A stretch of 64,000 nt of DNA from Aminipila sp032051575. Lineage in GTDB: Bacteria > Bacillota > Clostridia > Peptostreptococcales > Anaerovoracaceae. Where the stretch lies: NCBI RefSeq assembly GCF_032051575.1, contig NZ_DAMBYD010000007.1, positions 173,484 to 237,483 of the forward strand, in the 5' to 3' direction. The notes beneath the pieces were generated by a model that saw only the letters and a program-made list of their open reading frames with translations, was not told where the DNA came from and searched no databases. Positions 1 through 8,284 of this stretch are shown here, one piece after another. The translations under genes and the position numbers were made by a program. The stretch's first letter is position 1. Each line of letters opens with the position of its first letter.

Positions 1-561
1 GCAGTAGAAATTGTATTCGGACTTATTGGCGTTATGGTATTTTTTACCGGTCTTATGTCAGTTATGGAAGCTGCCGGACTTTGCGAAAAGTTAGGTAAAA
101 TTTTGGGACCTGTTATGACTAAACTTTTTCCAGAAGTTCCAGCTAACCACCCAGCTATGAGTTCTATGGCACTTTACTTTGCTGCCAATATCTTAGGTAT
201 TGGTAATGCTGCAACACCTTTTGGTTTAAAAGCTATGGCAGATTTACAGACATTAAATAAAACGAAACATATTGCCACAGATGCTCAATGTATGCTGCTT
301 GCAATCGCGACAACTTCCATTACATTACTTCCCGTAACTGCACTAGCACTGCGCTCTGCCGTTCAGGTAGAAGGTGCAACTGAAATTATAGGTCCTGTTA
401 TCTTAGCTACAACCATTTCCACTGCAACAGGTATTATTGCAACAATTCTTTTAGGTAAGCTGAAGAGATATAAACTAGAAACCATTATTCAAAAAGAAAT
501 AGCCGCAGGAACATTGGAAATTAATGAAAACTATATTGGCAATGATCCAATTAAGCTATAG
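1..561 (+). CDS. spmA: Spore maturation protein SpmA (5' end cut by window)
   Basis: Integral membrane protein of the SpmA family, needed in Bacillus for full dehydration of the spore core. The frame is open from base 1, so the first residues lie outside the window; 186 residues are visible against about 196 in Bacillus. The visible part is a hydrophobic gate-type domain with the conserved ILGIGNAATPFGLKAM stretch, followed by further membrane segments and a short charged tail. The next gene is spmB 30 bases on, the usual spmA-spmB pair. The ATG at 34 is internal and not the real start. Confidence 0.93.
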   Translation, partial: AVEIVFGLIGVMVFFTGLMSVMEAAGLCEKLGKILGPVMTKLFPEVPANHPAMSSMALYFAANILGIGNAATPFGLKAMADLQTLNKTKHIATDAQCMLLAIATTSITLLPVTALALRSAVQVEGATEIIGPVILATTISTATGIIATILLGKLKRYKLETIIQKEIAAGTLEINENYIGNDPIKL

Positions 562-591
562 TAACAGAGGGTAACAAGGAGGAAAATTCTT

Positions 592-1125
592 ATGACAGAG
601 GTATTAAATGCAATTTCAGCATATGCGATTCCGTTAATTTTACTAGTAATCCCAGTATATGCTCTTACAAAAGGTGTTAAAGTTTATTCAGTCTTTACAG
701 AAGGAGCTAAAGAAGGTCTTCGTGTAGCCGTGATGATTGTTCCTTACTTAGTATGTATGCTGGCTGCTATTGGTATGTTCCGTGCATCTGGAGCTATGGA
801 TTGGCTGACAGATATTCTTAATCCAATCACAAGTTTAATCGGTCTGCCTGGTGAGGTTTTACCTATGGGCATTATGAGATCTTTCTCTGGCGGCGGTGCT
901 GAAGGTATGATGAGTGAACTACTTTCAACTTATGGTACCCAGAGCCAGATTGGTCGAATTGCTTCAGTAGCTCTTGGTTCAACAGAAACAACATTCTATA
1001 TTGTTGCTGTATACTTTGGTGCTGTAGGTATTACAAATGTTAGACATTCAATTATTGCAGGTCTTTTAGGTGACTTAGCTTCATTAATCGCTGCAACAGT
1101 TATCGTAAATGTTATGTGGTTCTAA
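592..1125 (+). CDS. spmB: Spore maturation protein SpmB
   Basis: Partner of SpmA in spore maturation, 177 residues, the family's normal length. It has several hydrophobic segments and the conserved MRSFSGGGAEGMMSELL and GSTETTFYIVAVYFGAVG regions characteristic of SpmB. An AAGGAGG lies 9 bases upstream of the ATG. It follows spmA directly and is probably co-transcribed with the LD-carboxypeptidase gene 50 bases downstream. Confidence 0.93.
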   Translation: MTEVLNAISAYAIPLILLVIPVYALTKGVKVYSVFTEGAKEGLRVAVMIVPYLVCMLAAIGMFRASGAMDWLTDILNPITSLIGLPGEVLPMGIMRSFSGGGAEGMMSELLSTYGTQSQIGRIASVALGSTETTFYIVAVYFGAVGITNVRHSIIAGLLGDLASLIAATVIVNVMWF

Positions 1126-1175
1126 GCATATTAATTATATTACATTACATATTTTGTTAAGAAGGAGATTTTTAT

Positions 1176-2099
1176 ATGAAATATCCTAAACAATTAAAAC
1201 CATGTGCAACCATAGGACTTATTTGTCCCAGCTCTGCCATATCCAAAGAACGTGAAGCTCAATGTAAGACAGCCATAGAGCAGCTTGGTTATAAAGTCAA
1301 AACAGCAGATAATTTAACTTGTAATTATGCTGGTTATATGGCCGACGATGGCGAAACCAGGGGCAGATGGATTAATAGTATGTTTGCAGATCCTGAAGTG
1401 GATGCCATTTTCTGCGTACGAGGCGGTGATGGTGGAAGCCGGGCAATTGAATATCTTGATTTAGAATTAATAAAGAATAATCCTAAAATTTTTGTGGGAT
1501 ATAGTGATATTACCAGCTTTCATCTTATATTCAACCAAATATGCGACTTTGTAACGTTTCATGGTCCTATGGTTTCGTCAAATATGGTTGATGACTTTGA
1601 TAATGAGTCAAAGGCAAGTTTATTTCAAGCATTGAATGCAGATGCGCCTTATGAATTTTGTAATCCTAAAGGATATGAAATAAAAGTTCTTAAAGACGGG
1701 GCAGCTGAAGGCACACTGGTAGGTGGCAATTTTGCGCTGTTAGGTGCTTCCATGGGTACTCCTTATGAAGTGGATACCAAGGACAAAATTCTGTTTATTG
1801 AAGAAGTTGGTGAAACCATGAGCCGTATTGACCGATTGGTATACCAGCTTAAAAATTCAGGCAAATTAAAATCCTGTGCTGGTATATTGCTTGGTCAGTT
1901 TACCGACTGCCCCAATAAGGATATTCCTGAATATACGGAATTAAACATATTCAGAGATGCCTTGGCAGATATAGACATTCCAGTGATGTACAACATCCAA
2001 TCAGGACACGGGAATCCAAATATGACCCTGCCGCTTGGCGCTCACTGCAATATAAACACTAAAACCAAAAGTATTTGTTTTGACAATATAAAAAGATAA
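1176..2099 (+). CDS. LD-carboxypeptidase (peptidase family S66)
   Basis: Serine peptidase of family S66 (LdcA/MccF type), which removes the terminal D-alanine from murein tetrapeptides in LdcA, or cleaves related amides in MccF. The 307-residue length is normal. The expected catalytic triad is visible: Ser110 in GYSDIT, Glu209 or Glu210 in FIEEVGE, and His278 in QSGHGNPN. No signal peptide is evident, so it probably acts in the cytosol on recycled wall fragments. The start has a strong AAGAAGGAG upstream. Placement behind spmAB suggests a link to spore cortex turnover, but that is inference. Confidence 0.88.
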   Translation: MKYPKQLKPCATIGLICPSSAISKEREAQCKTAIEQLGYKVKTADNLTCNYAGYMADDGETRGRWINSMFADPEVDAIFCVRGGDGGSRAIEYLDLELIKNNPKIFVGYSDITSFHLIFNQICDFVTFHGPMVSSNMVDDFDNESKASLFQALNADAPYEFCNPKGYEIKVLKDGAAEGTLVGGNFALLGASMGTPYEVDTKDKILFIEEVGETMSRIDRLVYQLKNSGKLKSCAGILLGQFTDCPNKDIPEYTELNIFRDALADIDIPVMYNIQSGHGNPNMTLPLGAHCNINTKTKSICFDNIKR

Positions 2100-2100
2100 G

Positions 2101-2143
2101 AAAAGGTGCAGCATTTGAATTAAATTCAATGCTGCACCTTTTT
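2101..2143. terminator. Bidirectional intrinsic terminator
   Basis: An inverted repeat pairs GGTGCAGCATTTGAATT with AATTCAATGCTGCACC around a tiny loop, flanked by A-rich sequence on one side and T-rich on the other. It separates the converging LD-carboxypeptidase and regulator genes, and can stop transcription in both directions. Confidence 0.85.
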
Positions 2144-2144
2144 A

Positions 2145-3986
2145 TCACTTTATATCATATCGTTTCAATTTATCATAAAAAACAGACTTAGATATGCCTA
2201 ATTCTTCAATTATTTTCTGTTTATCCCCTGAATATTCTTTTAAGGCACTTTCTAAAATTTCTTTTTCGGCCAGCTGCACTCTTTCCTTAAAATTCATTGC
2301 CATCTGTGGCTGAGCTTCTACAATGTTTATATGTTCCGGATAAATAAGATTGGAATCACATAAGGTTATTGCTCTCTCGATAACGTTCTCCAGTTCACGT
2401 ACATTACCCGGCCAATTATAATGCATGATTTTGCTTAATGCCTGTCCTGAAAATAATTTAGGTTCCAGACTATAGTTATTGCAGATTTTATTTAAAATCT
2501 TATTAATAAGGACATATAAATCTGACTTTCTTTCTCTCAAAGGTGGTATACATATAGGAAACACATTGATTCTATAATATAAATCCTGCCTGAAAGTACC
2601 ATTTGCTACAGCCTCCTGCAAATTTTGATTGGTTGCAGTAATGATTCTTATATCTACATGGGTGGGTTTAGTTGCACCCACTCTGTATATTACTTTATTC
2701 TGAAGCACATAGAGTAATTTAACCTGCATTTCCATAGGAAGCTCTCCTATTTCATCTAAGAAAATAGTGCCGCCATTTGCCTGTTCAAAGTAGCCCATTT
2801 TCCCAGACGGTAAAGCTCCTGTAAATGCACCTGCTACATACCCAAATAGTTCACTTTCTATAAGATTGGGGGCTATGGCGCTACAATTCACTTCAACAAA
2901 GGGTGCATTTTTATTGTACATACAATGGATTTCATAGGCTAACTGGGACTTTCCAGTTCCACTTTCTCCTGTGATAAGTACATTAAATTTTGTCTTAGAG
3001 GATTTATACGCAAAGAATTTTACTTCCCTCATAATTGAACTATTTCCTACAAAATTTTCAAAAGCATCAGTAGGTATATCCATATACAATCGATTAAAAT
3101 CTTGGCTTTTTTTCTCCATTTCAATAATGATTTCGTTCCGATCCTGAAGAAGTTCTTCCATCCTGGATAAATCTCTTATTTTTAGTACAACACCATCCAC
3201 TCCATTTTCATCACACACAGGATAAATAGAACAAAGTCCAGGCCTTTTGTTTAGCTCATAAACCGTGCTGCATATACCATCACATCTGCCTTCTAAAATT
3301 TCGTCCATTTTCTTAAATAAATCATTATATTCAAAAATATCCTCTATTGTAGAACCAATAACCTCCAATTCATTTCCGGGGGTTCCCTTCGATAAATACT
3401 GGCATCCCATCAGCACTTCCTTTAACGCTTCTTTTCGCACCGTATACCCTTTTTCCTGAAAGAATTTAACTTGTCCTGTTTTACCGTCAATAATAACAAT
3501 ATGCCCTACAGAATTTAGAAAGTTCATGTCATAATCAATATTATTTACAGAAATTCGCATTAACCCTTCTTTGGGCAGAATTACTGCTGAAATTGAAAAT
3601 CCTAAATAATTTTTGCTTAGTTCGAATTGTGAGGTGATACTATTGCCACGGATATACTTATATGCAGGTTTCATCTCTGAATTCTGGTATACACCTATTG
3701 CCAGCAAAGCATCTCCAGACTTTATATCCTTATCTTTTATATTAATTAATGATAAATCCTCGGGGGTCAAATTACCGTCATCATTGCCGATGGAATTATC
3801 TGTAATAATAACGATATCCCCGTTTTCAATTTTTCCTTCCGGATGCAAAGCAGCATTTTCAAAAATAATACCCGTTATTTCCTTAGCTTTATGGTTAAAT
3901 ACTTGAAATCTTCTTTTTTTATCTACATAAATCAAACCTTCGTCTATACTATCAGCAATTTCATGGAATATTTCTCGTTTTTTCAA
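2145..3986 (-). CDS. Sigma-54-dependent PAS/AAA+ enhancer-binding regulator
   Basis: Transcriptional activator for RpoN-type promoters, about 613 residues. The N-terminal ~300 residues hold a PAS-like sensor region (VDKKRRFQVFNHKA near the start, a second PAS-like part around 210-280) ending in a short coiled coil. The AAA+ domain has Walker A GESGTGKS, the sigma-54 contact loop GAFTGA and Walker B GGTIFLDEIGE; a Fis-type helix-turn-helix ends the protein. I choose a TTG start at 3986 because GGAGG sits 8 bases before it; a GTG at 4001 overlaps that site. It lies 53 bases after an amino-acid transporter operon. The signal sensed and the target promoters are unknown; no -24/-12 element was found upstream of that operon. 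Confidence 0.85.
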   Translation of the reverse strand: MKKREIFHEIADSIDEGLIYVDKKRRFQVFNHKAKEITGIIFENAALHPEGKIENGDIVIITDNSIGNDDGNLTPEDLSLINIKDKDIKSGDALLAIGVYQNSEMKPAYKYIRGNSITSQFELSKNYLGFSISAVILPKEGLMRISVNNIDYDMNFLNSVGHIVIIDGKTGQVKFFQEKGYTVRKEALKEVLMGCQYLSKGTPGNELEVIGSTIEDIFEYNDLFKKMDEILEGRCDGICSTVYELNKRPGLCSIYPVCDENGVDGVVLKIRDLSRMEELLQDRNEIIIEMEKKSQDFNRLYMDIPTDAFENFVGNSSIMREVKFFAYKSSKTKFNVLITGESGTGKSQLAYEIHCMYNKNAPFVEVNCSAIAPNLIESELFGYVAGAFTGALPSGKMGYFEQANGGTIFLDEIGELPMEMQVKLLYVLQNKVIYRVGATKPTHVDIRIITATNQNLQEAVANGTFRQDLYYRINVFPICIPPLRERKSDLYVLINKILNKICNNYSLEPKLFSGQALSKIMHYNWPGNVRELENVIERAITLCDSNLIYPEHINIVEAQPQMAMNFKERVQLAEKEILESALKEYSGDKQKIIEELGISKSVFYDKLKRYDIK

Positions 3987-4039
3987 TGTTTTAACCTCCA
4001 CACTTATTTACTCATAGTTTACCACATAACGACTCTATA

Positions 4040-4762
4040 TTACAAAATTTTGCTTAAAAATTCTTTAGTTCTTTCGCTTTGGGTATGATTAAAAATTTGT
4101 TCGGGAGTTCCTTGTTCCATAATGATTCCTTCATCCATAAATAATATTCTATCTGCAACCTCTCTAGCAAATCCCATTTCATGGGTCACTATGACCATAG
4201 TCATACCTTTTTCAGCTAAATCTCTCATAACCTCAAGAACTTCCCCCACCATTTCTGGATCAAGGGCCGATGTAGGTTCATCAAACAACATGACTTCAGG
4301 ATGCATTGCAAGAGCTCTGGCAATTGCCACACGTTGTTTTTGTCCCCCTGAAAGAGAACTTGGGTAAACTTGAGCTTTATCTGCCAGTCCTACTCTATCA
4401 AGCAATTCCATAGCTGCCTTTTCCGAAACCTTTTTTGACATTCCCTTTACATTCATAGGGGCCAGTGTAATATTTTCAAGTGTCTTCATGTGGGGAAACA
4501 AATTAAAGTTCTGAAATACCATTCCCAGCTTTTGGCGCATTGAGTTTAAATTTACACCTTTTTTATTAATCTGCTGGCCATCTATATAAATTTCTCCACT
4601 TGTGGGTTCCTCTAACAAGTTTAAACATCTTAAGAACGTACTTTTTCCAGAACCGGAAGGGCCAATGACACAAACCACCTCACCCTCGTTAATTTTCACA
4701 TCAATATTTTTTAGAACCTGTAGAGTTCCATAACTTTTAGTTAAATTGTTAACTTCTATCAC
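4040..4762 (-). CDS. Amino-acid ABC transporter, ATP-binding protein
   Basis: ATPase of a polar amino-acid importer (GlnQ/HisP/ArtP family), 240 residues. Walker A GPSGSGKS, Q-loop QNFNLFPHM, signature LSGGQKQR, Walker B VMLFDEPTSALDPE and the switch His in VTHEMGF are all present. The start is a GTG with AGGAGG 10 bases upstream and overlaps the end of the permease gene by 14 bases, so the two are translationally coupled. Arginine or a related amino acid is the likely substrate because of ArgR-like boxes in the operon promoter. Confidence 0.9.
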   Translation of the reverse strand: MIEVNNLTKSYGTLQVLKNIDVKINEGEVVCVIGPSGSGKSTFLRCLNLLEEPTSGEIYIDGQQINKKGVNLNSMRQKLGMVFQNFNLFPHMKTLENITLAPMNVKGMSKKVSEKAAMELLDRVGLADKAQVYPSSLSGGQKQRVAIARALAMHPEVMLFDEPTSALDPEMVGEVLEVMRDLAEKGMTMVIVTHEMGFAREVADRILFMDEGIIMEQGTPEQIFNHTQSERTKEFLSKIL

Positions 4763-5420
4763 TTTGTGCCATCCTCCTTTCCAAATATACTACAATTCTT
4801 GAAAGTGGAATTGTAAGACTCAAATATACAAATGCAGTTCCTAAGTAAGCTGGCCATGCCAAAAATGTTGCAGATGACCAAAGCATACTCTTTCTAGTTA
4901 TTTCAGTAATAGAGATCACCGACAATACGGCACTTTCCTTGATTAATGCTATAAACTCGTTTCCTAAAGCTGGCAGAATGATTTTAAATGCCTGAGGTAT
5001 GATAACAAGCTTCATAGCACTAAGCTGTGTCATTCCCAAAGATCTTGCAGCTTCCATCTGCCCCTTATCTATAGCCTGCAGACCAGAACGGATAATTTCA
5101 GCCACATAAGCTGAACTATTTATACCACATGCAAGCATACCTGCTATAACAGGATAATCCCATCTAAACATGATTCCATTTGCCTGAAGCAGCGTTGGCA
5201 CTCCATTATATAATATAAGCGCCTGTACAATAAGCGGGGTTCCTCGCAAAAGTTCCACATAGACAGCCGCTGGCAGACTAATAATTTTATATTTTGAAAG
5301 TTTACACATGGCAATAAGCAACCCCAGCGCTACCCCAATGATAACTGCTGCTGCCGTTATCTGCAGTGTGACCCCTATACCACTATATGCAACCTTTATA
5401 CCGGTTAAGTAATTTCCCAA
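4749..5420 (-). CDS. Amino-acid ABC transporter, permease
   Basis: Membrane subunit of the HisMQ/GlnP family, with the EAARSLGMTQ loop that contacts the ATPase and about five membrane segments. I place the start at a TTG (5420) because AGGAGG lies 7 bases before it, giving 223 residues, the usual family length; a longer frame opens at 5471 but has no good ribosome site. Middle gene of the operon binding protein - permease - ATPase. Confidence 0.87.
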   Translation of the reverse strand: MGNYLTGIKVAYSGIGVTLQITAAAVIIGVALGLLIAMCKLSKYKIISLPAAVYVELLRGTPLIVQALILYNGVPTLLQANGIMFRWDYPVIAGMLACGINSSAYVAEIIRSGLQAIDKGQMEAARSLGMTQLSAMKLVIIPQAFKIILPALGNEFIALIKESAVLSVISITEITRKSMLWSSATFLAWPAYLGTAFVYLSLTIPLSRIVVYLERRMAQSDRS

Positions 5421-5484
5421 AGTTATTCCTCCTATACTAAAATCAGCAAAACAGGTTTGCCATAAAGACAAACCTGCTTATCAC

Positions 5485-6243
5485 TTATTCAAACCACTTA
5501 CTATAAAGCTTATCAAACGTACCATTTTCCTTTATGTTCTTCATGCCCGTATTTATTTTATCTAGCAATTCTTTATTTCCTTTTTTAACGGCTATTCCAT
5601 AAGACTCTGCATTGAGCACATCTCCTACAATTTCTACAGTTCCCGGTTTTGCAGTCATATATGCCTTTGTTACAGGGAGGTCGTTGATTAATGCATCAAT
5701 AGTTCCATTCTGCAAATCCATCATAGCTACATCTAATCCATCATATATTTTAGCTTCTTTAATCTTTCCAGCCTTTTGAAGTTCATTGCACTTATCCGCA
5801 CCAGTTGTACCAATCTGCCCTCCAACCTTCATATCCGGAGTTAAGTCCTTTATACTTGTTATTGTTTTATTTCCAGCCTTTACAGCAACAACCAGGCCTG
5901 AATCATAGTAAGTTTCAGAGAAATCAACCTTTTCTCTTCTAGCTGGGCTGGCATTCATTCCAGATGCAATAATATCAATATTTCCTGATTGTAAGGCTGT
6001 TATTAGCCCTCCAAAGGACATGTTTGCCCATTCAAGTTCAAAGCCTTGATCTGCTGCAATAGCCTCCATCATGTCTACGTCGAAGCCACTAAGTTCTCCT
6101 GTTTCAGTATCTGTTGTATCAAAGGGAGGAAATGTAGGTTCCATCGCTACTTTATACACCACTTTATTTTGACCGCATGCTGCGAATGCAAATACCATAA
6201 CTCCCACTAAAACTACTGCCATCCATTTCTTTATATTCTTCAT
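5485..6243 (-). CDS. Amino-acid ABC transporter, substrate-binding lipoprotein
   Basis: Periplasmic-binding-protein family 3 (SBP_bac_3), 252 residues. It has a lipoprotein signal with the lipobox ending at Cys23 (FAFAAC), so it is anchored outside the membrane. The family pattern is clear: PTFPPFDTTD, SGFDVDMMEAIA, NIDIIASGM, and GIAVKKGNKELLDKIN near the end. AGGAGG lies 8 bases before the ATG. First gene of its operon. Substrate specificity cannot be read from sequence, but the ArgR-like operator suggests arginine, ornithine or a similar basic amino acid. Confidence 0.9.
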   Translation of the reverse strand: MKNIKKWMAVVLVGVMVFAFAACGQNKVVYKVAMEPTFPPFDTTDTETGELSGFDVDMMEAIAADQGFELEWANMSFGGLITALQSGNIDIIASGMNASPARREKVDFSETYYDSGLVVAVKAGNKTITSIKDLTPDMKVGGQIGTTGADKCNELQKAGKIKEAKIYDGLDVAMMDLQNGTIDALINDLPVTKAYMTAKPGTVEIVGDVLNAESYGIAVKKGNKELLDKINTGMKNIKENGTFDKLYSKWFE

Positions 6244-6268
6244 ATTAAGTACCTCCTTATATCTAACT

Positions 6269-6330
6269 TATGAATAAATATTTTATATAATTAACTTTAT
6301 TGCATGATTATACATGCATATTTATTCATA
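6269..6330. promoter_or_regulatory. Paired ArgR-like operator boxes
   Basis: TATGAATAAATAT occurs at 6269-6281 and as a perfect inverted copy at 6318-6330, read TATGAATAAATATGCA on the minus strand. This resembles the Firmicute ARG box (CATGAATAAAAATTCAAG in Bacillus). One box fills the -35/-10 spacer, the other lies downstream of the start site, as expected for hexameric ArgR bridging two sites. A further small palindrome, TGCATGATTATACATGCA, lies at 6301-6318. The ArgR assignment is inference. Confidence 0.6.
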
Positions 6331-6335
6331 TTCAA
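6307..6335 (-). promoter_or_regulatory. Promoter of the first amino-acid transporter operon
   Basis: Read on the minus strand: a -35 TTGAAT (6335-6330), a 17-base spacer, and a -10 TATAAT (6312-6307). The spacer itself contains an ArgR-like box, the classic arrangement for repression. Confidence 0.75.
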
Positions 6336-6412
6336 GTGTTATTTTGCAAATATTTAAAGTCTTAATTTTCAGAAAACGCACAAGCGTCATAGTTTTTTTA
6401 CGGCAACATAAA

Positions 6413-6442
6413 AAGCGAGTATACATTTATGCACACTCGCTT
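6413..6442 (-). terminator. Intrinsic terminator of the 98-residue gene
   Basis: AAGCGAGT (6413-6420) pairs with ACTCGCTT (6435-6442); on the minus strand the stem is followed by a T run. It ends the unknown gene at 6479-6775. Confidence 0.7.
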
Positions 6443-6478
6443 CTAAAACATTGCTTATTTTATTAATTTCACTGTATA

Positions 6479-6775
6479 CTATTTTATTTTTCTTAATTCT
6501 TCTGGTTCTGTAAACTCTAATGGATTCTGATCAATCCATCCTAAAGCTTCTTTTGCGCATTCCTTGTATATTTCATGCTTGCCAAGCTTTGCAAAAGTAC
6601 TTTCTTTTTTAGGTATTTCTCCAAGTTCAGGAGTAAAAAGTTTATAAATTGCTGCCTGAAATTTTTCATTAAGCCTAACTATCTCAACAATAGCTTCTTT
6701 TCCGTTTTTCATCAGCACATTCATAGTCCCATCATCTAAAGTGTTGACTTTTTCAATATTGATGTAATCCTTCAT
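6479..6775 (-). CDS. Hypothetical protein, 98 residues
   Basis: I do not recognise this protein. It is soluble and highly charged, without signal peptide, membrane segment or Cys motif: a short beta-like start (DDGTMNVLMKNGKEAIVEIV) followed by helices and an acidic tail. The start at 6775 is chosen for a GGAAAG about 8 bases upstream; the frame continues open to 6841 without a ribosome site. It has its own terminator and stands alone between the transporter operon and the divergent arsenic operon. Confidence 0.6.
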   Translation of the reverse strand: MKDYINIEKVNTLDDGTMNVLMKNGKEAIVEIVRLNEKFQAAIYKLFTPELGEIPKKESTFAKLGKHEIYKECAKEALGWIDQNPLEFTEPEELRKIK

Positions 6776-6870
6776 GCATATCACTTTCCTTTCCCTTGTT
6801 ATGTAATTATTGTAGCATAATTTTACAGAATTTTCAACCATTTCAATTTATAATTAAATTTAAAAATGCA

Positions 6871-6909
6871 TTGACGTTTATCTATATGTTGCATATAATA
6901 CATATAGAT
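6871..6909 (+). promoter_or_regulatory. Arsenic operon promoter and ArsR operator
   Basis: TTGACG (6871-6876), 17 bases, TATAAT (6894-6899) make a near-perfect housekeeping promoter. A perfect inverted repeat, ATCTATATG (6880-6888) and CATATAGAT (6901-6909), straddles the -10 box. Its position just upstream of the arsR gene and overlapping the promoter fits an autoregulatory ArsR operator. Confidence 0.8.
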
Positions 6910-6958
6910 ACTAATCAATATGATGGTAAAAAATATGATTTTTAAGGAGGCAAACAAT

Positions 6959-7255
6959 ATGAATACTATTGATTATGCTGTTATTTGCAAAGCCCTCGGG
7001 GATTCCAATAGACTTCAAATAGTAACAATGCTTTCAGATGGTGAGAAATGTGCCTGCAAACTACTGGAAAAATTCGAGATTACTCAGCCCACTCTATCTC
7101 ATCATATGAGGATTTTATGTGAATGTGGCTTGGTTGATATGAGAAAAGATGGAAAGTGGTCACATTATACTTTAAATGCTGAAGTTTTACATTCTTTTCA
7201 AACCTTTATAAATGAATTAAATTCTTGTAAGGCAGGTATATGCACATGCGAATAA
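6959..7255 (+). CDS. arsR: ArsR-family metalloregulator
   Basis: Winged-helix repressor of the ArsR/SmtB family, 98 residues, that should release DNA on binding As(III). It shows the family fold pattern ALGDSNRLQIVTML, recognition helix TQPTLSHHMRIL and wing RKDGKWSHYTL. The motif KCACKLL corresponds to the ELCVCDL metal site of ArsR, supplying two Cys; the tail SCKAGICTCE adds three more Cys. The ATG at 6959 has AAGGAGG 8 bases upstream; a longer frame from 6920 lacks one. First gene of the arsenic operon, with an operator-like palindrome over its promoter. Confidence 0.92.
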   Translation: MNTIDYAVICKALGDSNRLQIVTMLSDGEKCACKLLEKFEITQPTLSHHMRILCECGLVDMRKDGKWSHYTLNAEVLHSFQTFINELNSCKAGICTCE

Positions 7256-8250
7256 TTTGGGATTTTTTTCAGAATCAAATTTTAGGAATGAAATGGCTTA
7301 ATACACTTATAGGGGAAGGCCTTGCTGCTTGCGGTTTAGATTTAAATAGCAGACTTGGTGGAAGCTTACAATTCTTTATATATGATGTCGTTAAAATTTT
7401 TATATTGTTATCTATATTAATTTTCATTATTTCATATATTCAAAGTTTCTTCCCCCCAGAGAGAACTAAAAAAATTCTTAGTCACTTTCGAGGAATTACA
7501 GCAAACATACTTTCTGCATTGCTTGGAACCATAACACCTTTTTGTTCCTGCTCCTCCATTCCCCTATTTATTGGTTTTTCCAGTGCAGGACTTCCAGTTG
7601 GAGTTACCTTCTCCTTCTTGATATCTTCTCCTTTAGTAGATTTAGGAAGTCTAATCCTTTTAATGAGTATTTTTGGTGCGAAAATTGCCGTTGCTTACGT
7701 TATTGTGGGTTTAATACTTGCTGTAATTGGTGGCACACTAATTGAAAAACTGGGTATGCAGAAATATGTTGAAGACTTTATTATGACCGCAAATAGTGTT
7801 GATATAGAATCGCCGGATTTAACAAAGAAGGAACGTGCAATTTATGCAAAAGAGCAAGTGACTTCAACCGTAAAAAAAGTATTCTGGTATGTCCTCATAG
7901 GGGTAGGTATTGGTGCTTTAATCCATAACTGGATTCCTGCAGAAATAATTCAGGCGATTTTAGGTGAAAAAAATCCATTTTCCGTTGTACTCGCAACAGT
8001 GGTTGGAATTCCTATGTATGCTGATATCTTTGGAACGTTACCTATTGCAGAAGCCTTATCTTCCAAAGGGGTTGGTATTGGAACCATCCTATCTTTTATG
8101 ATGGGGGTCACTGCACTATCCTTACCGTCGATGATTATGCTGCGTAAGGCTGTAAAACCAAAGCTGCTGGGTGCATTTGTCGGTATAGTAGCTGTTGGAA
8201 TCATTATTATTGGATATACATTCAATGCATTCCAATTCTTATTTATTTAA
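7240..8250 (+). CDS. arsP: Permease, ArsP/SO_0444 (DUF318) family
   Basis: Integral membrane permease of 336 residues with about eight to ten membrane segments. Members in ars operons (ArsP) export trivalent organoarsenicals such as methylarsenite. The thiol motif FCSCSSIPLFIGFSSAG, conserved in this family, is present, and a second half repeats the pattern GIPMYADIFGTLPIAEAL. The gene overlaps the end of arsR by 16 bases and has AAGG 7 bases before the ATG. Substrate is inferred from context; related proteins are annotated only as 'permease'. Confidence 0.85.
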   Translation: MHMRIIWDFFQNQILGMKWLNTLIGEGLAACGLDLNSRLGGSLQFFIYDVVKIFILLSILIFIISYIQSFFPPERTKKILSHFRGITANILSALLGTITPFCSCSSIPLFIGFSSAGLPVGVTFSFLISSPLVDLGSLILLMSIFGAKIAVAYVIVGLILAVIGGTLIEKLGMQKYVEDFIMTANSVDIESPDLTKKERAIYAKEQVTSTVKKVFWYVLIGVGIGALIHNWIPAEIIQAILGEKNPFSVVLATVVGIPMYADIFGTLPIAEALSSKGVGIGTILSFMMGVTALSLPSMIMLRKAVKPKLLGAFVGIVAVGIIIIGYTFNAFQFLFI

Positions 8251-8284
8251 TAAAACTAATAATAAAATTTAGGAGGTATATATA

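Noticed and set aside
6244..6478. Sigma-54 promoter for the transporter operon next to the enhancer-binding regulator
   Set aside because: No TGGCAC-N5-TTGC match on either strand; a TTGAAT-17-TATAAT promoter with ArgR-like boxes explains the region better.
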